A DNA stretch of 64,000 nucleotides from Flavobacteriales bacterium UBA4110 (GTDB lineage Bacteria > Bacteroidota > Bacteroidia > Flavobacteriales > Weeksellaceae): NCBI GenBank assembly GCA_002383165.1, contig DFXK01000014.1:1-64000 (forward strand), in the 5' to 3' direction. The position numbers and the translations under genes are program-made. Below, in pieces: positions 52,973-62,570 of this stretch (positions are counted from its first letter, which is position 1; every line of letters begins with the position of its first letter). The notes below the pieces were generated by a model. It was not told the DNA's origin, ran no database searches, and saw only the letters and a program-made list of their open reading frames with translations.

Positions 52973-53857
52973 TTAGTTAGATTTTTCCCAGTTCGCTTCA
53001 GTTCCCTGAGGAGCGGCTCCACCTTGGGCAGGTGTGATTGGAGCTTGTTCCTGATTGATATGATATACATAAGCCGCAACTTTTTCTATATCATTTCCGG
53101 TCAGAATACCGTTTTTACCCCAAGCCTGCATTGTAGGGTTATTCTTACTACCGTTTTCTACCATATAGAAAACATTTTTATATAAAGTTTTTTCAGGCTG
53201 GTTAATCCAGAAACCATCCGTTAAGTTTGGACCAATTCCTCCTTTTCCGCCATCTCCATGGCAAGTAACACAGTTGGTCTGGAAAATTACCTTTCCTTCT
53301 TCTACATTATCTTCGGAGAATTTTGCAGTTTCTATCGTAGCTTGTGGTACAGTTTTCATATAATCTTCCACAGCAGCAATTTGCTCTTTGTATTCCTGAT
53401 CATACTCTTTGTAAGGATTTGCAAAATCCGTCAAAAAGTATGAAGCGATATATAAAACACAATAGGCAACACCAAAGTAGAAAAGACCTAACCACCATTT
53501 AGGAAGCTGATTGTCTAGCTCCATAATTCCATCAAATCCGTGGTCAATAAGAATGTCTTTTTCTTCCTTCTCAGACTGGCTTTTGAATGCGCCATTCCAC
53601 AAGTACTGGAAGTAAGGGGTTTTAGTTTCTAAAAGATAAGATGCTTTTTCCTCATCTGTAAGCTTCTTAAACTTTTCATTTTCGATCAGATCACCAATAG
53701 CTGTTTGGATGAATACAACAATGATGCTGATAACAACAGTTCCCAGAAAATATTTAGATGTCAAGAAATCTGATGTCTGTGAAAACATATAAAACACAAC
53801 AAGCAATAATCCTAAAACGATTAGAATATTAATATAAACAGGTGTTCTTCTTTTCAT
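52973..53857 (-). CDS. ccoP: cbb3-type oxidase subunit CcoP, single-haem form
   Basis: A 294-residue membrane cytochrome c. N-terminal helices lie at about residues 8-26, 36-54 and 120-142. One haem motif, NCVTCHGDGG, follows at about residue 196 with a distal Met (PTMQAWGKNG). Canonical CcoP has two CxxCH sites; only one is present. The C-terminus is Gln/Pro-rich. It passes electrons to the CcoNO catalytic part. Confidence 0.93.
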   Translation of the reverse strand: MKRRTPVYINILIVLGLLLVVFYMFSQTSDFLTSKYFLGTVVISIIVVFIQTAIGDLIENEKFKKLTDEEKASYLLETKTPYFQYLWNGAFKSQSEKEEKDILIDHGFDGIMELDNQLPKWWLGLFYFGVAYCVLYIASYFLTDFANPYKEYDQEYKEQIAAVEDYMKTVPQATIETAKFSEDNVEEGKVIFQTNCVTCHGDGGKGGIGPNLTDGFWINQPEKTLYKNVFYMVENGSKNNPTMQAWGKNGILTGNDIEKVAAYVYHINQEQAPITPAQGGAAPQGTEANWEKSN

Positions 53858-53874
53858 GATTAATTATATTTAAA

Positions 53875-54069
53875 CTACAAAGTCTGATTTTCGTCTTCGT
53901 CTTTTTCCAAAGGTGCATTTTCTTCCTCGCTGTAATATTTTTTTGGTCTGTTAATTACAATATAAACTACAACCAAAAAGAACAATATGAAGATGATCAT
54001 TGCTAAAGTTTGGAAAAAGCCAGCGTTTTCCACGTTGGAGACGATATCTTTGAAACTTTGCGGAATCAT
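53875..54069 (-). CDS. ccoQ: cbb3-type oxidase subunit CcoQ
   Basis: A 64-residue single-helix protein (helix at about residues 20-40) with an acidic tail, EEENAPLEKDEDENQTL. Size, topology and place between ccoNO and ccoP match CcoQ/FixQ, which stabilises the complex. Confidence 0.85.
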   Translation of the reverse strand: MIPQSFKDIVSNVENAGFFQTLAMIIFILFFLVVVYIVINRPKKYYSEEENAPLEKDEDENQTL

Positions 54070-54080
54070 TTTTTTAAATT

Positions 54081-56366
54081 TTAATTACTAGCCGTTTTTA
54101 CTTCAGTTGTTTTGATATCGGTACCAAGTCTTTGAAGATACGATATCAATGCTACAATCTCTCTCTTCTCAAGAGGTACAAATTGTTCGCCAGCTTTTGT
54201 TTTGTTCGCTTTTGTTTCATCAAAAGATTTTTTAACATCGCTCGCTTCAGAAAATACATTCTTCACAATTTTATTAGCCTGATTATTCATCCAAGAATCC
54301 AGAGTGTCAATCTGAGCTTTTGTATATGGAACTTCAAATGAGTTTTTCATTAGCTCCAATTTAGCTTTAGTTTTACTCCTGTCCAGTGTGTTTTCAATCA
54401 ACCAAGGATATCTTGGCATAATTGAGCCTGCGGAAGTTGATCTTGGATTATACATATGCTTAAAGTGCCAAGAATCTGGTCTTGCACCCCCTTCTCTATG
54501 AAGGTCTGGTCCTGTTCTCTTAGAACCCCAAAGGAAAGGTCTATCGTAGATAAACTCACCTGCTTTGGAATATTGACCGTTTTTACCGTTGAATCTTACT
54601 ACTTCATCACGGAATGGGCGTATCATCTGCGAGTGACATGCATTACATCCTTCTCTGATGTAAATGTCTCTTCCTTCTAATTCCAGAGGAGAATAAGGTT
54701 TTACAGATGATATTGTCGGAACATTATCTTTTACAAATACAGTCGGTAGGATTTCCAGCGCGCCACCAATTGCTAATACTACGAAAGATAATATAGAAAG
54801 ATAAAGCGGTGTTCTTTCAAGCCAAAGATGGAATGTCTCGCCTTCTTTTCTTCCTTTTTTAACGTTGGCTAAAGCAGGTGCTTCAACTGGTAACTCTTTT
54901 TGGAAAGAACCTTTTCTTGCTGTCGCAACAAGGTTTACAACCATTATACAAGCTCCAGCGAAGTATAATAGCCCACCAACAAATCTCATTTTGAAATATG
55001 GTAAAATAGCTGTTACTGTATCTAGCCAGTTTTTATAAACCAAAGTTCCATCTGGATTGAACTGCTTCCACATCAAACCTTGAGTAAAGCCAGAGATATA
55101 TAAAGGAACGGCATAGAAAATAATACCCAGTGTTCCTAACCAGAAATGCCAGTTTGCAGCCTTCACAGACCATAGTTTCGTTCTCCATAAAATTGGCACA
55201 AGGTAGTATAGTACACCAAAAGCCATAAAACCATTCCATCCCAGCGCACCTACGTGTACGTGACCAATTACCCAGTCTGTAAAGTGACCAACTTTATTAA
55301 CGGTTTTAGTAGCTAAAAGTGGACCTTCAAAAGTCGCCATACCGTAACAAGTTACAGCAACTACAAAGAATTTTAGTACAGGATTTTCTCTTACTTTATC
55401 CCAAGCACCTCTCAGTGTTAATAGTCCGTTAAGCATACCTCCCCAAGATGGAGCAATCAGCATGATGGAGAATCCTGTTCCCAATGCTTGAGCCCAAGCG
55501 GGTAATGCTGTATATTGCAAGTGGTGAGGGCCAGCCCAGATATATACAAATATGAGTGACCAGAAGTGTATAATAGAAAGTTTATAAGAGAATACAGGTC
55601 GGTCTGCTGCTTTCGGTACGAAGTAGTACATCATACCTAATACTGGTGTTGTAAGGAAAAATGCTACGGCATTGTGGCCATACCACCATTGTACTAATGC
55701 ATCTTTTACACCAGCATATGCAGAATAAGACTTCCATCCTGTAAAAGATAAAGGAACTTCCAGATTATTAAAAATATGAAGCATTGCAACCGCAACCCAG
55801 GTTCCAATATAGAACCAGATCGCTACATAAAGATGTCGAACTCTTCGTACTGCAATCGTCGCAAACATATTGATCCCGAAAATAACCCACACTAAAGTGA
55901 TAAGGATATCAATCGGCCATTCATGTTCTGCGTATTCTTTTGAAGTATTGATACCCATAAAGAAAGTGATTACAACAGACACCAGCATTAGTTGCCATCC
56001 CCAGAAGTGAATCCAGGATAAAGTGTCGCTCCACATTCTTGTCTTGAGTAATCTTTGGATTGAGTAATAAAATCCGCAGAAAAAGCTGTTACCCACAAAT
56101 GCGAAAATTACCGCACTCGTATGCAGCATCCTAATACGTCCAAAACCAAATGCTCCTTGTGAATTGACAAGACCTTGAAGTCCTTCGCTTCGCAAAGTTC
56201 TGATCGTTGGATCATCTGTACCGAGGAAAAATTCTGGTAATTCAGGGTAAAATAGTAACAACGCGGCGGTAAGTCCTAATAAAAAACCTACTAAACCGAA
56301 AACAACCGTCGCTATCAGAAAGGCGCGGACTATCCCGTTGTCGTAACTAAATTTTTGTGTTTCCAT
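54081..56366 (-). CDS. ccoN: Fused cbb3-type oxidase subunits CcoN and CcoO
   Basis: A 761-residue fusion. Residues 1-480 are CcoN, a 12-helix haem-copper catalytic subunit (His ligands in RIRMLHTSAVIFAF, QWWYGHNAVAFF, GPHHLQYT and VIGHVHVGALG). A CcoO-type part follows at 545-745 with a membrane anchor and one haem c site, GCNACHSQMIRPF. It reduces oxygen to water at low tension. Fusion is the normal form in Bacteroidetes. Confidence 0.96.
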   Translation of the reverse strand: METQKFSYDNGIVRAFLIATVVFGLVGFLLGLTAALLLFYPELPEFFLGTDDPTIRTLRSEGLQGLVNSQGAFGFGRIRMLHTSAVIFAFVGNSFFCGFYYSIQRLLKTRMWSDTLSWIHFWGWQLMLVSVVITFFMGINTSKEYAEHEWPIDILITLVWVIFGINMFATIAVRRVRHLYVAIWFYIGTWVAVAMLHIFNNLEVPLSFTGWKSYSAYAGVKDALVQWWYGHNAVAFFLTTPVLGMMYYFVPKAADRPVFSYKLSIIHFWSLIFVYIWAGPHHLQYTALPAWAQALGTGFSIMLIAPSWGGMLNGLLTLRGAWDKVRENPVLKFFVVAVTCYGMATFEGPLLATKTVNKVGHFTDWVIGHVHVGALGWNGFMAFGVLYYLVPILWRTKLWSVKAANWHFWLGTLGIIFYAVPLYISGFTQGLMWKQFNPDGTLVYKNWLDTVTAILPYFKMRFVGGLLYFAGACIMVVNLVATARKGSFQKELPVEAPALANVKKGRKEGETFHLWLERTPLYLSILSFVVLAIGGALEILPTVFVKDNVPTISSVKPYSPLELEGRDIYIREGCNACHSQMIRPFRDEVVRFNGKNGQYSKAGEFIYDRPFLWGSKRTGPDLHREGGARPDSWHFKHMYNPRSTSAGSIMPRYPWLIENTLDRSKTKAKLELMKNSFEVPYTKAQIDTLDSWMNNQANKIVKNVFSEASDVKKSFDETKANKTKAGEQFVPLEKREIVALISYLQRLGTDIKTTEVKTASN

Positions 56367-56380
56367 ATTTAAAATAGCAA

Positions 56381-56572
56381 TTATTCTTTTCTGTATTCTT
56401 TCGGATTTTCCGTATGTTTTTCTTCTGCTTGTTTCTCGTCATCAAATAATATTCTGACGGCTGGTGATTCATCGTCCTCAAACTGACCCTTTCTTGCTCC
56501 AATTATAAATATAATCAGAAAGATGACAGCTAACGAAACACTGCAGATAATCATCAAATATAGAATCTCCAT
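56381..56572 (-). CDS. ccoS: cbb3 oxidase maturation protein CcoS
   Basis: A 63-residue protein with one membrane helix (about residues 4-26) and an acidic tail. The segment GARKGQFEDDESPAVRILFD is the CcoS signature. It is needed for cofactor insertion in other bacteria. A -7-like box (minus TAAATTTG, 56581-56588) lies 8 bp upstream and may start the ccoSNOQP transcript. Confidence 0.9.
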   Translation of the reverse strand: MEILYLMIICSVSLAVIFLIIFIIGARKGQFEDDESPAVRILFDDEKQAEEKHTENPKEYRKE

Positions 56573-56680
56573 TACAGCTACAAATTTACAATAAAACAGT
56601 TCCCAAATTTAGTTAAAATTGCTGACTTTGGTCAGAAGGGAGTATTTTAGGATAATTTATAATGACTCTAAATAAATTTA

Positions 56681-59059
56681 TTAGATGTTTATTTTGAAAT
56701 ATTTCGAACTCCTAATCCATGTGGAAAGTGTAGTAAAGGTAACCACGGTAATTGAACTAATAGGCATAAAAATCGCTGCAAAAAGGGGATGCATTTTTCC
56801 CGATATAGCAAACCCAACTCCGATAATATTGTAACATAAACTGATTATAAATGTGATTTTTACAATCGTTATAGCATCTTTAGAGAGTTTCAGGAATTTA
56901 TCCAGTTCTGGAATTCTCTCACCATTCATAATGACGTCAGAAGCTGGCGTAAAAGAGTTGCTGTCATCCGAAATTGCAATCCCTACATTACTCTGTTTAA
57001 GTGCTCCTGCGTCATTGAGTCCGTCGCCTAGCATAGCCACGTTTTTGCCATTTTCCTGAAGTTGTTTTATGTAGTCTAGTTTGTTTTCAGGGCTTTGATT
57101 GAATTTCATTTCCGAAACATTCGGAATCAGTTTTTCAAGAATTGGCTTTTCCGAAGAATTATCGCCACTCAGGATATTGATGCTGTAGTTTCTAAGATTC
57201 ACAAAAAGTTGACCTAGCTTATTTCTGTATTCATTTTTAAAGATGAATTTTCCAATGAATTCATTGTCTTTACTAATATAAACAGCAGTTTCAAGGTTTT
57301 GTGATTCCTGCCCAGTAAATTTTGCTGATCCTATTTTATAAGTAATTCCTCTTACTTTTCCTTGGTAGCCTTTTCCTGAAATCTCTTCAAAATCCTCTAC
57401 TTCAAAATAATCGTCATTCACTTTCAGAAACTCATAAAGTGATTTGGAAAGTGGATGGTTTGAATTCTTCAGTAATGACTTAATATTCTTAAGGTCAGAC
57501 TCCTTAATCTCGCTTCCTGTGTATTGGATGTTTGTCTTTTTATTCTCGGTAATTGTACCTGTTTTGTCAAAAACAAGTGTGTCAATTTTAGCCAGTCTTT
57601 CAATGGTTAGTGTATCCTTTACATAAAATTTATTCCGGCCAAGTATTCTCATAATATGACCGAAAGTAAACGGTGCAGATAGTGCCAGAGCACAAGGACA
57701 GGCTACAATCAGAATGGCAGAGACCACCTGAAACATCTTCTCCATATCAATTTTGGACCAGTATATTCCTGCAATCAGTGTAATTCCTAGTATGATGAAT
57801 GTGAAATACTTACTTATCGTATTGGTCATCGTATCAAGACCAGTTTCGAACTTTTTAAATGCTTCTTTATTCCAAAGCTGGGTCAGATAACTCTGGTCCA
57901 CATTTTTTATAACTTCAAGTTCTAGAATGGAGCCTGATTGTTTTCCACCAGCAAAAATTTTGTCGCCAGGTTTTTTGGAAATATGTGCAGATTCTCCAGT
58001 GATAAAGCTGTTGTCAATATTTCCTTCGCCTTTAATCAAAATGGAATCTACAGGAATGATTTCCTGATTTCGCACCATAATTCTGTCACCCACAGCTAAG
58101 TCGGATAACAAAATATTTTCCTGTTTTCCATCAAAATCAACTTTGGTAACGGCAATCGGATAGAAAGATTTGTAATCTCTGTCGTAGGATAATGAATTGT
58201 AGGTTCTTTTTTGGAACGTTTTCCCAAGCAACATAAAGAACAATAGGCCGCAAAGGGTGTCGAAATATCCTGGGCCATAATCTGTTACCACTTCATATAC
58301 GCTTCTGCCGTAAAGTACGAAGATGCCAAGGACAATTGGTACGTCAATATTAACAATTTTGTTTTTCAGTCCGTACCACGCAGATTTGTAATAGTCAGAA
58401 GCAGAATAAAACACAACGGGCGTCGCTAGTAAAAACATAATGAGCCTGAACAGGTTTTTGTAAGAATGAAGCCAAACATCATTGCCTGATATATACTCCG
58501 GAAAACTAAAAAACATCCCGTTTCCAAAGGCGAAACCTGCTACTGCCAGCTTTATAAGTAAACTTTTGTCAAGTTTGTCTTGCTTTCTATCTGCTGTTTC
58601 TAGGTTTATCACTGGTTTGTAACCGAGGTTTGTCAGGAATTTGGCAAGCTCACTTAATTTTAATTCCTCGTCTTTGAAAGATACCTGAAGCGTTTTTCTT
58701 GTAAAATTGACCTGAGAATATTTGATGTTTTTATTGATGGTATGTAGGCTTTCCAGAAGCCAGATACAGGACGAGCAGTGGATTACCGGAATTTTGAAAG
58801 TAACAAGCGTTGTTCCGCCTTCAGAAAAATCAACAACTTTTGAAAAGACTTCCGGTGTATCCAAATAGTCGAATTGCGCATTGTTTTCATTGCTGGGACG
58901 CACACCGGAACTTTTATTGATGTTATAAAAATTCTCCAGATTATGTACATTCAGAATTTCGTAAACCGATTGACAACCGTTGCAGCAAAAGATTTTCTCA
59001 TCGAAAAGAAGTCTTTCTTTGTCGATTTTCTGACCGCAGTGAAAGCATTGTTCTGCCAT
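56681..59059 (-). CDS. ccoI: Copper-transporting P-type ATPase CcoI
   Basis: A 792-residue P1B-ATPase. The N-terminus has a Cys-rich motif, CFHCGQKI, then CCNGCQSVYEIL, and an HMA domain with CSSCIWLLESL. The membrane metal site is CPCALALS. The phosphorylation motif is DKTGTITENKK and the hinge motif is GDGLNDAGALKQSN. In this context it exports copper for cbb3 assembly. A gap of 108 bp follows to ccoS. A minus -7 box TAATTTTG is at 59086-59093. Confidence 0.95.
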   Translation of the reverse strand: MAEQCFHCGQKIDKERLLFDEKIFCCNGCQSVYEILNVHNLENFYNINKSSGVRPSNENNAQFDYLDTPEVFSKVVDFSEGGTTLVTFKIPVIHCSSCIWLLESLHTINKNIKYSQVNFTRKTLQVSFKDEELKLSELAKFLTNLGYKPVINLETADRKQDKLDKSLLIKLAVAGFAFGNGMFFSFPEYISGNDVWLHSYKNLFRLIMFLLATPVVFYSASDYYKSAWYGLKNKIVNIDVPIVLGIFVLYGRSVYEVVTDYGPGYFDTLCGLLFFMLLGKTFQKRTYNSLSYDRDYKSFYPIAVTKVDFDGKQENILLSDLAVGDRIMVRNQEIIPVDSILIKGEGNIDNSFITGESAHISKKPGDKIFAGGKQSGSILELEVIKNVDQSYLTQLWNKEAFKKFETGLDTMTNTISKYFTFIILGITLIAGIYWSKIDMEKMFQVVSAILIVACPCALALSAPFTFGHIMRILGRNKFYVKDTLTIERLAKIDTLVFDKTGTITENKKTNIQYTGSEIKESDLKNIKSLLKNSNHPLSKSLYEFLKVNDDYFEVEDFEEISGKGYQGKVRGITYKIGSAKFTGQESQNLETAVYISKDNEFIGKFIFKNEYRNKLGQLFVNLRNYSINILSGDNSSEKPILEKLIPNVSEMKFNQSPENKLDYIKQLQENGKNVAMLGDGLNDAGALKQSNVGIAISDDSNSFTPASDVIMNGERIPELDKFLKLSKDAITIVKITFIISLCYNIIGVGFAISGKMHPLFAAIFMPISSITVVTFTTLSTWIRSSKYFKINI

Positions 59060-59104
59060 TAAAAAATACTCAGATATTTGGATTGCAAAATTACGTCAAA
59101 AATC

Positions 59105-59136
59105 TTGGTATGTAGTGTTAAAAAGTCTTATTTTTG
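59105..59136 (+). promoter_or_regulatory. Promoter of the Crp/Fnr gene
   Basis: TTG (59105-59107) and TATTTTTG (59129-59136) are 21 bp apart, within the Bacteroidetes range. Confidence 0.55.
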
Positions 59137-59137
59137 C

Positions 59138-59149
59138 TGACAAATGTCA
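59138..59149. promoter_or_regulatory. Palindromic operator candidate before the Crp/Fnr gene
   Basis: TGACAAATGTCA is a palindrome (TGACA and TGTCA arms with a two-base centre) right after the -7 box and 5 bp before ATG 59155. It is a plausible site for autoregulation by the Crp/Fnr protein. Confidence 0.35.
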
Positions 59150-59154
59150 TAGGT

Positions 59155-59868
59155 ATGTCTCTTGAACAACAATTGGTTATAGAAGAAAATTTCTCAAAAG
59201 CATTTAACAAAGAATCTTTGCGCGAAAGTCTTAATCCCGAAGATTTTGAAGTTTACAGCAATGCACTCAAAGTTCTGGAATTCTCAAAAGGAGATGTCGT
59301 CTTCGACGATGGCGAGTCGCCGAAAGGTGTTTATTTTATCGAAAAAGGAACTGCAAAATTATCAAAATCAGGTGTTTATGGTAAAGATCAGATTCTTAGA
59401 TTCTGCAAAGAAAACGATTTGATAGGTTACCGTTCTTTGCTATGTGGTGAGAATTTTCAGGCTAAAGCTGAAGCAATGACGCCTATGAAAGTTCAGTTTC
59501 TACCTTCAGATGTTTTTCTTAAATTATTAAAGTTAGATCCGAAATTGTCTTATGCAATGCTTCAGAAAATTGCTTATGAATTGGGCGAATCTGCAAATAC
59601 AGTGACCTTCCTTGCACAAAAAACTGTAAGAGAAAGACTAGCAGAAATTTTAGTTTTGCTTGAACAAAAATTGGGAACTGACCCAGAAGGTTTCATCAAA
59701 ATCTCTTTGACCAGAGAAGAAATCGCCAACCTAATTGGAACTGCAACAGAAAGTGCTATCCGATTAATCTCCGAATTCAAACAAGATGATTTGATTTCTG
59801 TAGAAGGTAGAAATATCAAAATCCTTAACAGAGAAAAATTAATCAAATTGGGTCACGTGGTTATATAA
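59155..59868 (+). CDS. Crp/Fnr-family transcription regulator
   Basis: A 237-residue regulator. A cyclic-nucleotide-like sensor barrel occupies about residues 45-155 (DDGESPKGVYFIEKGTAKLS), followed by a winged helix with SLTREEIANLIGTATESAIR. The N-terminal Cys cluster of FNR is missing; Cys are isolated, so an oxygen-sensing iron-sulfur cluster is unlikely. The divergent position before ccoI suggests control of the cco genes; the signal is unknown. ATG 59155 is chosen over TTG 59134. Confidence 0.92.
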   Translation: MSLEQQLVIEENFSKAFNKESLRESLNPEDFEVYSNALKVLEFSKGDVVFDDGESPKGVYFIEKGTAKLSKSGVYGKDQILRFCKENDLIGYRSLLCGENFQAKAEAMTPMKVQFLPSDVFLKLLKLDPKLSYAMLQKIAYELGESANTVTFLAQKTVRERLAEILVLLEQKLGTDPEGFIKISLTREEIANLIGTATESAIRLISEFKQDDLISVEGRNIKILNREKLIKLGHVVI

Positions 59869-59955
59869 ACGATAAAAGATAAGTGATGGTTGATTTCAAT
59901 CATCATTTTCATTTTCAATCATTTTATAACTTATAATTTATCATTAATAAATCTT

Positions 59956-60771
59956 ATGTCTGTACATTCTGAAATTAAAAAAATCACGACTGAAACCTTA
60001 CGAAAAATGAAATTCGATAAGGAAAAGATTACAATGCTGACGGCTTACGATTTTACAACTGCGAAAATGGTTGACGCTGGTGGTGTTGATTCAATTCTAA
60101 TTGGAGATTCTGCGGCGAACGTAATGGCCGGTCACGAGACAACTTTGCCAATTACGCTAGATCAAATGATCTATCATACACAATGTGTTGTTCGCGGTGT
60201 AGAAAGAGCTTTGGTTGTGGCAGATTTACCTTTCGGAACGTATCAGAGTAATCCTGAGAAAGCTTTGGATTCTGCAGTGAGAATGATGAAAGAAGGTGGT
60301 GCACACGCCATCAAAATAGAAGGAGGAAAAGAGATTGAAGAATCGATTAGAAAAATTGTGAATGCAGGAATTCCGGTTTGTGGACATCTTGGTTTGACAC
60401 CTCAAAGTATCTATCAATTCGGGACTTACAAAGTAAGAGCGAAAGAAGATGCTGAAGCGGAAAAATTGATTGCTGACTGTAAATTATTGGAAGAATTAGG
60501 ATGTTTTGCTGTTGTTTTGGAAAAAATTCCTGCAGCGCTTGCCAAAAAAGCTTCGGAAAGTATTTCTATTCCTACTATTGGAATTGGAGCTGGACCAGAT
60601 TGTGACGGGCAGGTTTTGGTTTACCACGATATGGTTGGGATGAATCAAGGTTTTTCTCCTAAATTCTTGAGAAGATATCTTGACCTTTATACAGAAATTA
60701 CAGGAGCAGTTTCTCAATATGTGAAAGATGTGAAAAGCTCAGAATTTCCAAATGACAAAGAAAGCTATTAA
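59956..60771 (+). CDS. panB: 3-methyl-2-oxobutanoate hydroxymethyltransferase
   Basis: A 271-residue enzyme of pantothenate synthesis (ketopantoate from ketoisovalerate and methylene-THF). Motifs are KITMLTAYDFTTAKMVDAGG, ILIGDSAANVMAGHETTLPI and IPTIGIGAGPDCDGQVLV. ATG 59956 gives the usual N-terminus. It overlaps the following esterase by 20 bp. Confidence 0.95.
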   Translation: MSVHSEIKKITTETLRKMKFDKEKITMLTAYDFTTAKMVDAGGVDSILIGDSAANVMAGHETTLPITLDQMIYHTQCVVRGVERALVVADLPFGTYQSNPEKALDSAVRMMKEGGAHAIKIEGGKEIEESIRKIVNAGIPVCGHLGLTPQSIYQFGTYKVRAKEDAEAEKLIADCKLLEELGCFAVVLEKIPAALAKKASESISIPTIGIGAGPDCDGQVLVYHDMVGMNQGFSPKFLRRYLDLYTEITGAVSQYVKDVKSSEFPNDKESY

Positions 60772-61600
60772 ACTTTTAATAATTTTATTTGGATTCCTAT
60801 TTCTATTTTCCTGCACATCGCAGAAAATGAAGTATGGAACGAAAAAGGAGATTCACGATAAAGCTGATTCCTTACAATCACTAGCCAGAATCAAATATAT
60901 CAAGAGTTTGGATGATTCTGATTTCAAGGCTGGGAAATTTGATAATGGAAAATTGACTGTAAATTATCGTTTTCTGAAACCACAAACAATTGAAAAGAAT
61001 AAAAAATATCCATTAGTTTTGGTCTTTCACGGCTCTGGTGCAATTGGTACAAACAATACTTCTCAAATGGGTGTTTTGTCCAAAATGTGGCTTCTTCCGG
61101 AAAATAGAAAACAATATCCTGTTTATGTTTTGTCTCCACAATTTCCTATCCGTTCATCCAATTATCATCTCGATAAAAGCAGGAATGTCAAAGTTTCTAA
61201 GTCTAATGAACATCTGGATTTGGTCTTAAAATCAATAGATTCTTTAGTCATTAATGAAAATATTGACCAAGACAGAATCTACGTAATGGGATTTTCTATG
61301 GGCGGTGCGACGACTTCTAATGCGATTTCCAAAAGACCAGATCTATTTGCAGCTGCAATTAATGTTTCTGGAATTTCTCAGTTTGATAAAATGGACGAAC
61401 TCACGAAAATGCCAATTTGGATTGTTCACGGTAGTCTCGATACCGATAATTTTCCTCAAAGTAATTTTAAATTTTTTGACGAAATGAAGCACAAAGGCAA
61501 AGTTTTTCTTTGGGAATATAAAGACAAATACCACAACAATATCCTTTCTGCAGAGCTCGTGGATGAGATCCCAAAATGGTTATTAAAACAATATCAATAA
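60752..61600 (+). CDS. Alpha/beta-hydrolase esterase lipoprotein
   Basis: A 282-residue protein with a signal peptide and lipobox (LFSCTS, Cys21). The alpha/beta-hydrolase parts are LVLVFHGSGAIGTN (oxyanion HG), the nucleophile elbow MGFSMGGATTSN (GxSxG), and a late Asp/His with KYHNNIL. It resembles phospholipase/carboxylesterase or feruloyl esterase-like lipoproteins. Substrate unknown. It overlaps panB by 20 bp and rluA by one base. Confidence 0.8.
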   Translation: MTKKAIKLLIILFGFLFLFSCTSQKMKYGTKKEIHDKADSLQSLARIKYIKSLDDSDFKAGKFDNGKLTVNYRFLKPQTIEKNKKYPLVLVFHGSGAIGTNNTSQMGVLSKMWLLPENRKQYPVYVLSPQFPIRSSNYHLDKSRNVKVSKSNEHLDLVLKSIDSLVINENIDQDRIYVMGFSMGGATTSNAISKRPDLFAAAINVSGISQFDKMDELTKMPIWIVHGSLDTDNFPQSNFKFFDEMKHKGKVFLWEYKDKYHNNILSAELVDEIPKWLLKQYQ

Positions 61601-62292
61601 TGTCTCAAGAATTTTCGCATTCTCAAATCGTTTACGAAGACAATCATATGATAGTCATCAACAAAAAAGCCGGACAACTAGTTCAGGGCGATAAAACCGG
61701 TGACTTATCTCTGTTGGAACTGATTAAAGATTTCATCAAAAAAAGAGACAATAAACCTGGAAATGTTTTCCTTGGCTTGGTTCATAGAATCGATAGACCT
61801 ACTTCAGGATTAGTGATTTATGCAAAAACTTCCAAAGCTTTGTCGAGATTGACACAAATGGTGAAAAATCGTGAAGTTAAAAAGACATATTGGGCAGTTG
61901 TAGGAAAAGAAATGATTCCGAATTCGCAAAGATTGGTTCATTATCTTAAAAAAAATGAGAAAAATAACAAAGCGATTGTCTATCCAAAAGCTACAGAAGG
62001 TGCAAAAGAATCTATATTGACTTACAGTCTAATAAAGACTTTGGATAATTATCTTTTGCTGGAAGTTGATTTGGAAACCGGAAGACATCATCAGATCAGA
62101 GCGCAGCTTTCTAAGATCGGAGTTCCAATAAAAGGAGATTTGAAATATGGTGCGCCACGTTCCAATTCTGATGGAGGAATTTCACTTCACGCAAGGAAAT
62201 TACAATTTGTACATCCTGTGACCAAAGAAAATATCGAAATCATCGCGCCAGTTCCCCAGAATGATGCAGTCTGGCGAGCTTGTGAAGAATAA
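61600..62292 (+). CDS. RluA-family pseudouridine synthase
   Basis: A 230-residue pseudouridine synthase. The catalytic motif is HRIDRPTSGLVIYAKT (Asp in HRID), followed by KTYWAVVGK and a C-terminal GRHHQIRAQLSKIG. Target RNA unknown, either 23S or tRNA. The ATG shares a base with the preceding TAA (TAATG), so it is coupled to the esterase; ATG 61576 would add eight residues inside the esterase gene. Confidence 0.92.
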   Translation: MSQEFSHSQIVYEDNHMIVINKKAGQLVQGDKTGDLSLLELIKDFIKKRDNKPGNVFLGLVHRIDRPTSGLVIYAKTSKALSRLTQMVKNREVKKTYWAVVGKEMIPNSQRLVHYLKKNEKNNKAIVYPKATEGAKESILTYSLIKTLDNYLLLEVDLETGRHHQIRAQLSKIGVPIKGDLKYGAPRSNSDGGISLHARKLQFVHPVTKENIEIIAPVPQNDAVWRACEE

Positions 62293-62299
62293 ATTAGCA

Positions 62300-62330
62300 A
62301 AAAATCCGAAAGAATTTCTTTCGGATTTTT
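62300..62330 (+). terminator. Terminator after rluA
   Basis: AAAAATCCGAAAGAA pairs with TTTCTTTCGGATTTTT around a very short loop, ending in a T run 7 bp after the stop. Confidence 0.9.
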
Positions 62331-62334
62331 AATT

Positions 62335-62493
62335 TTATAAAGTAGAGGTTTCTTCTTTTTTCTCTTGATTGAGCAAATTCGGAGCTTCTTTTGCCACTTG
62401 AAAAATACCTCCATTAATTCTGAAATAGAAATCCCAATCGGAGTAACCTATAAACCCGAATTCTTGTTGAGATTGAGGGAAAAGTAATTCATT
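62335..62493 (-). pseudogene. Possible decayed minus-strand gene
   Basis: A 52-codon frame with no start codon is open from just after an in-frame TAA (62494-62496) to a stop at 62335. The translation is protein-like, for example FGFIGYSDWDFYFRINGGIF and KEAPNLLNQEKKEE. It may be the 3' end of a lost gene, or chance. Confidence 0.35.
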
Positions 62494-62570
62494 TTAGTAC
62501 TTTTCTAATTGTAATGCTTTACCTTGTGTTAATGACGAAATATTGTTAATTTTACTAAAACACAAAAACG

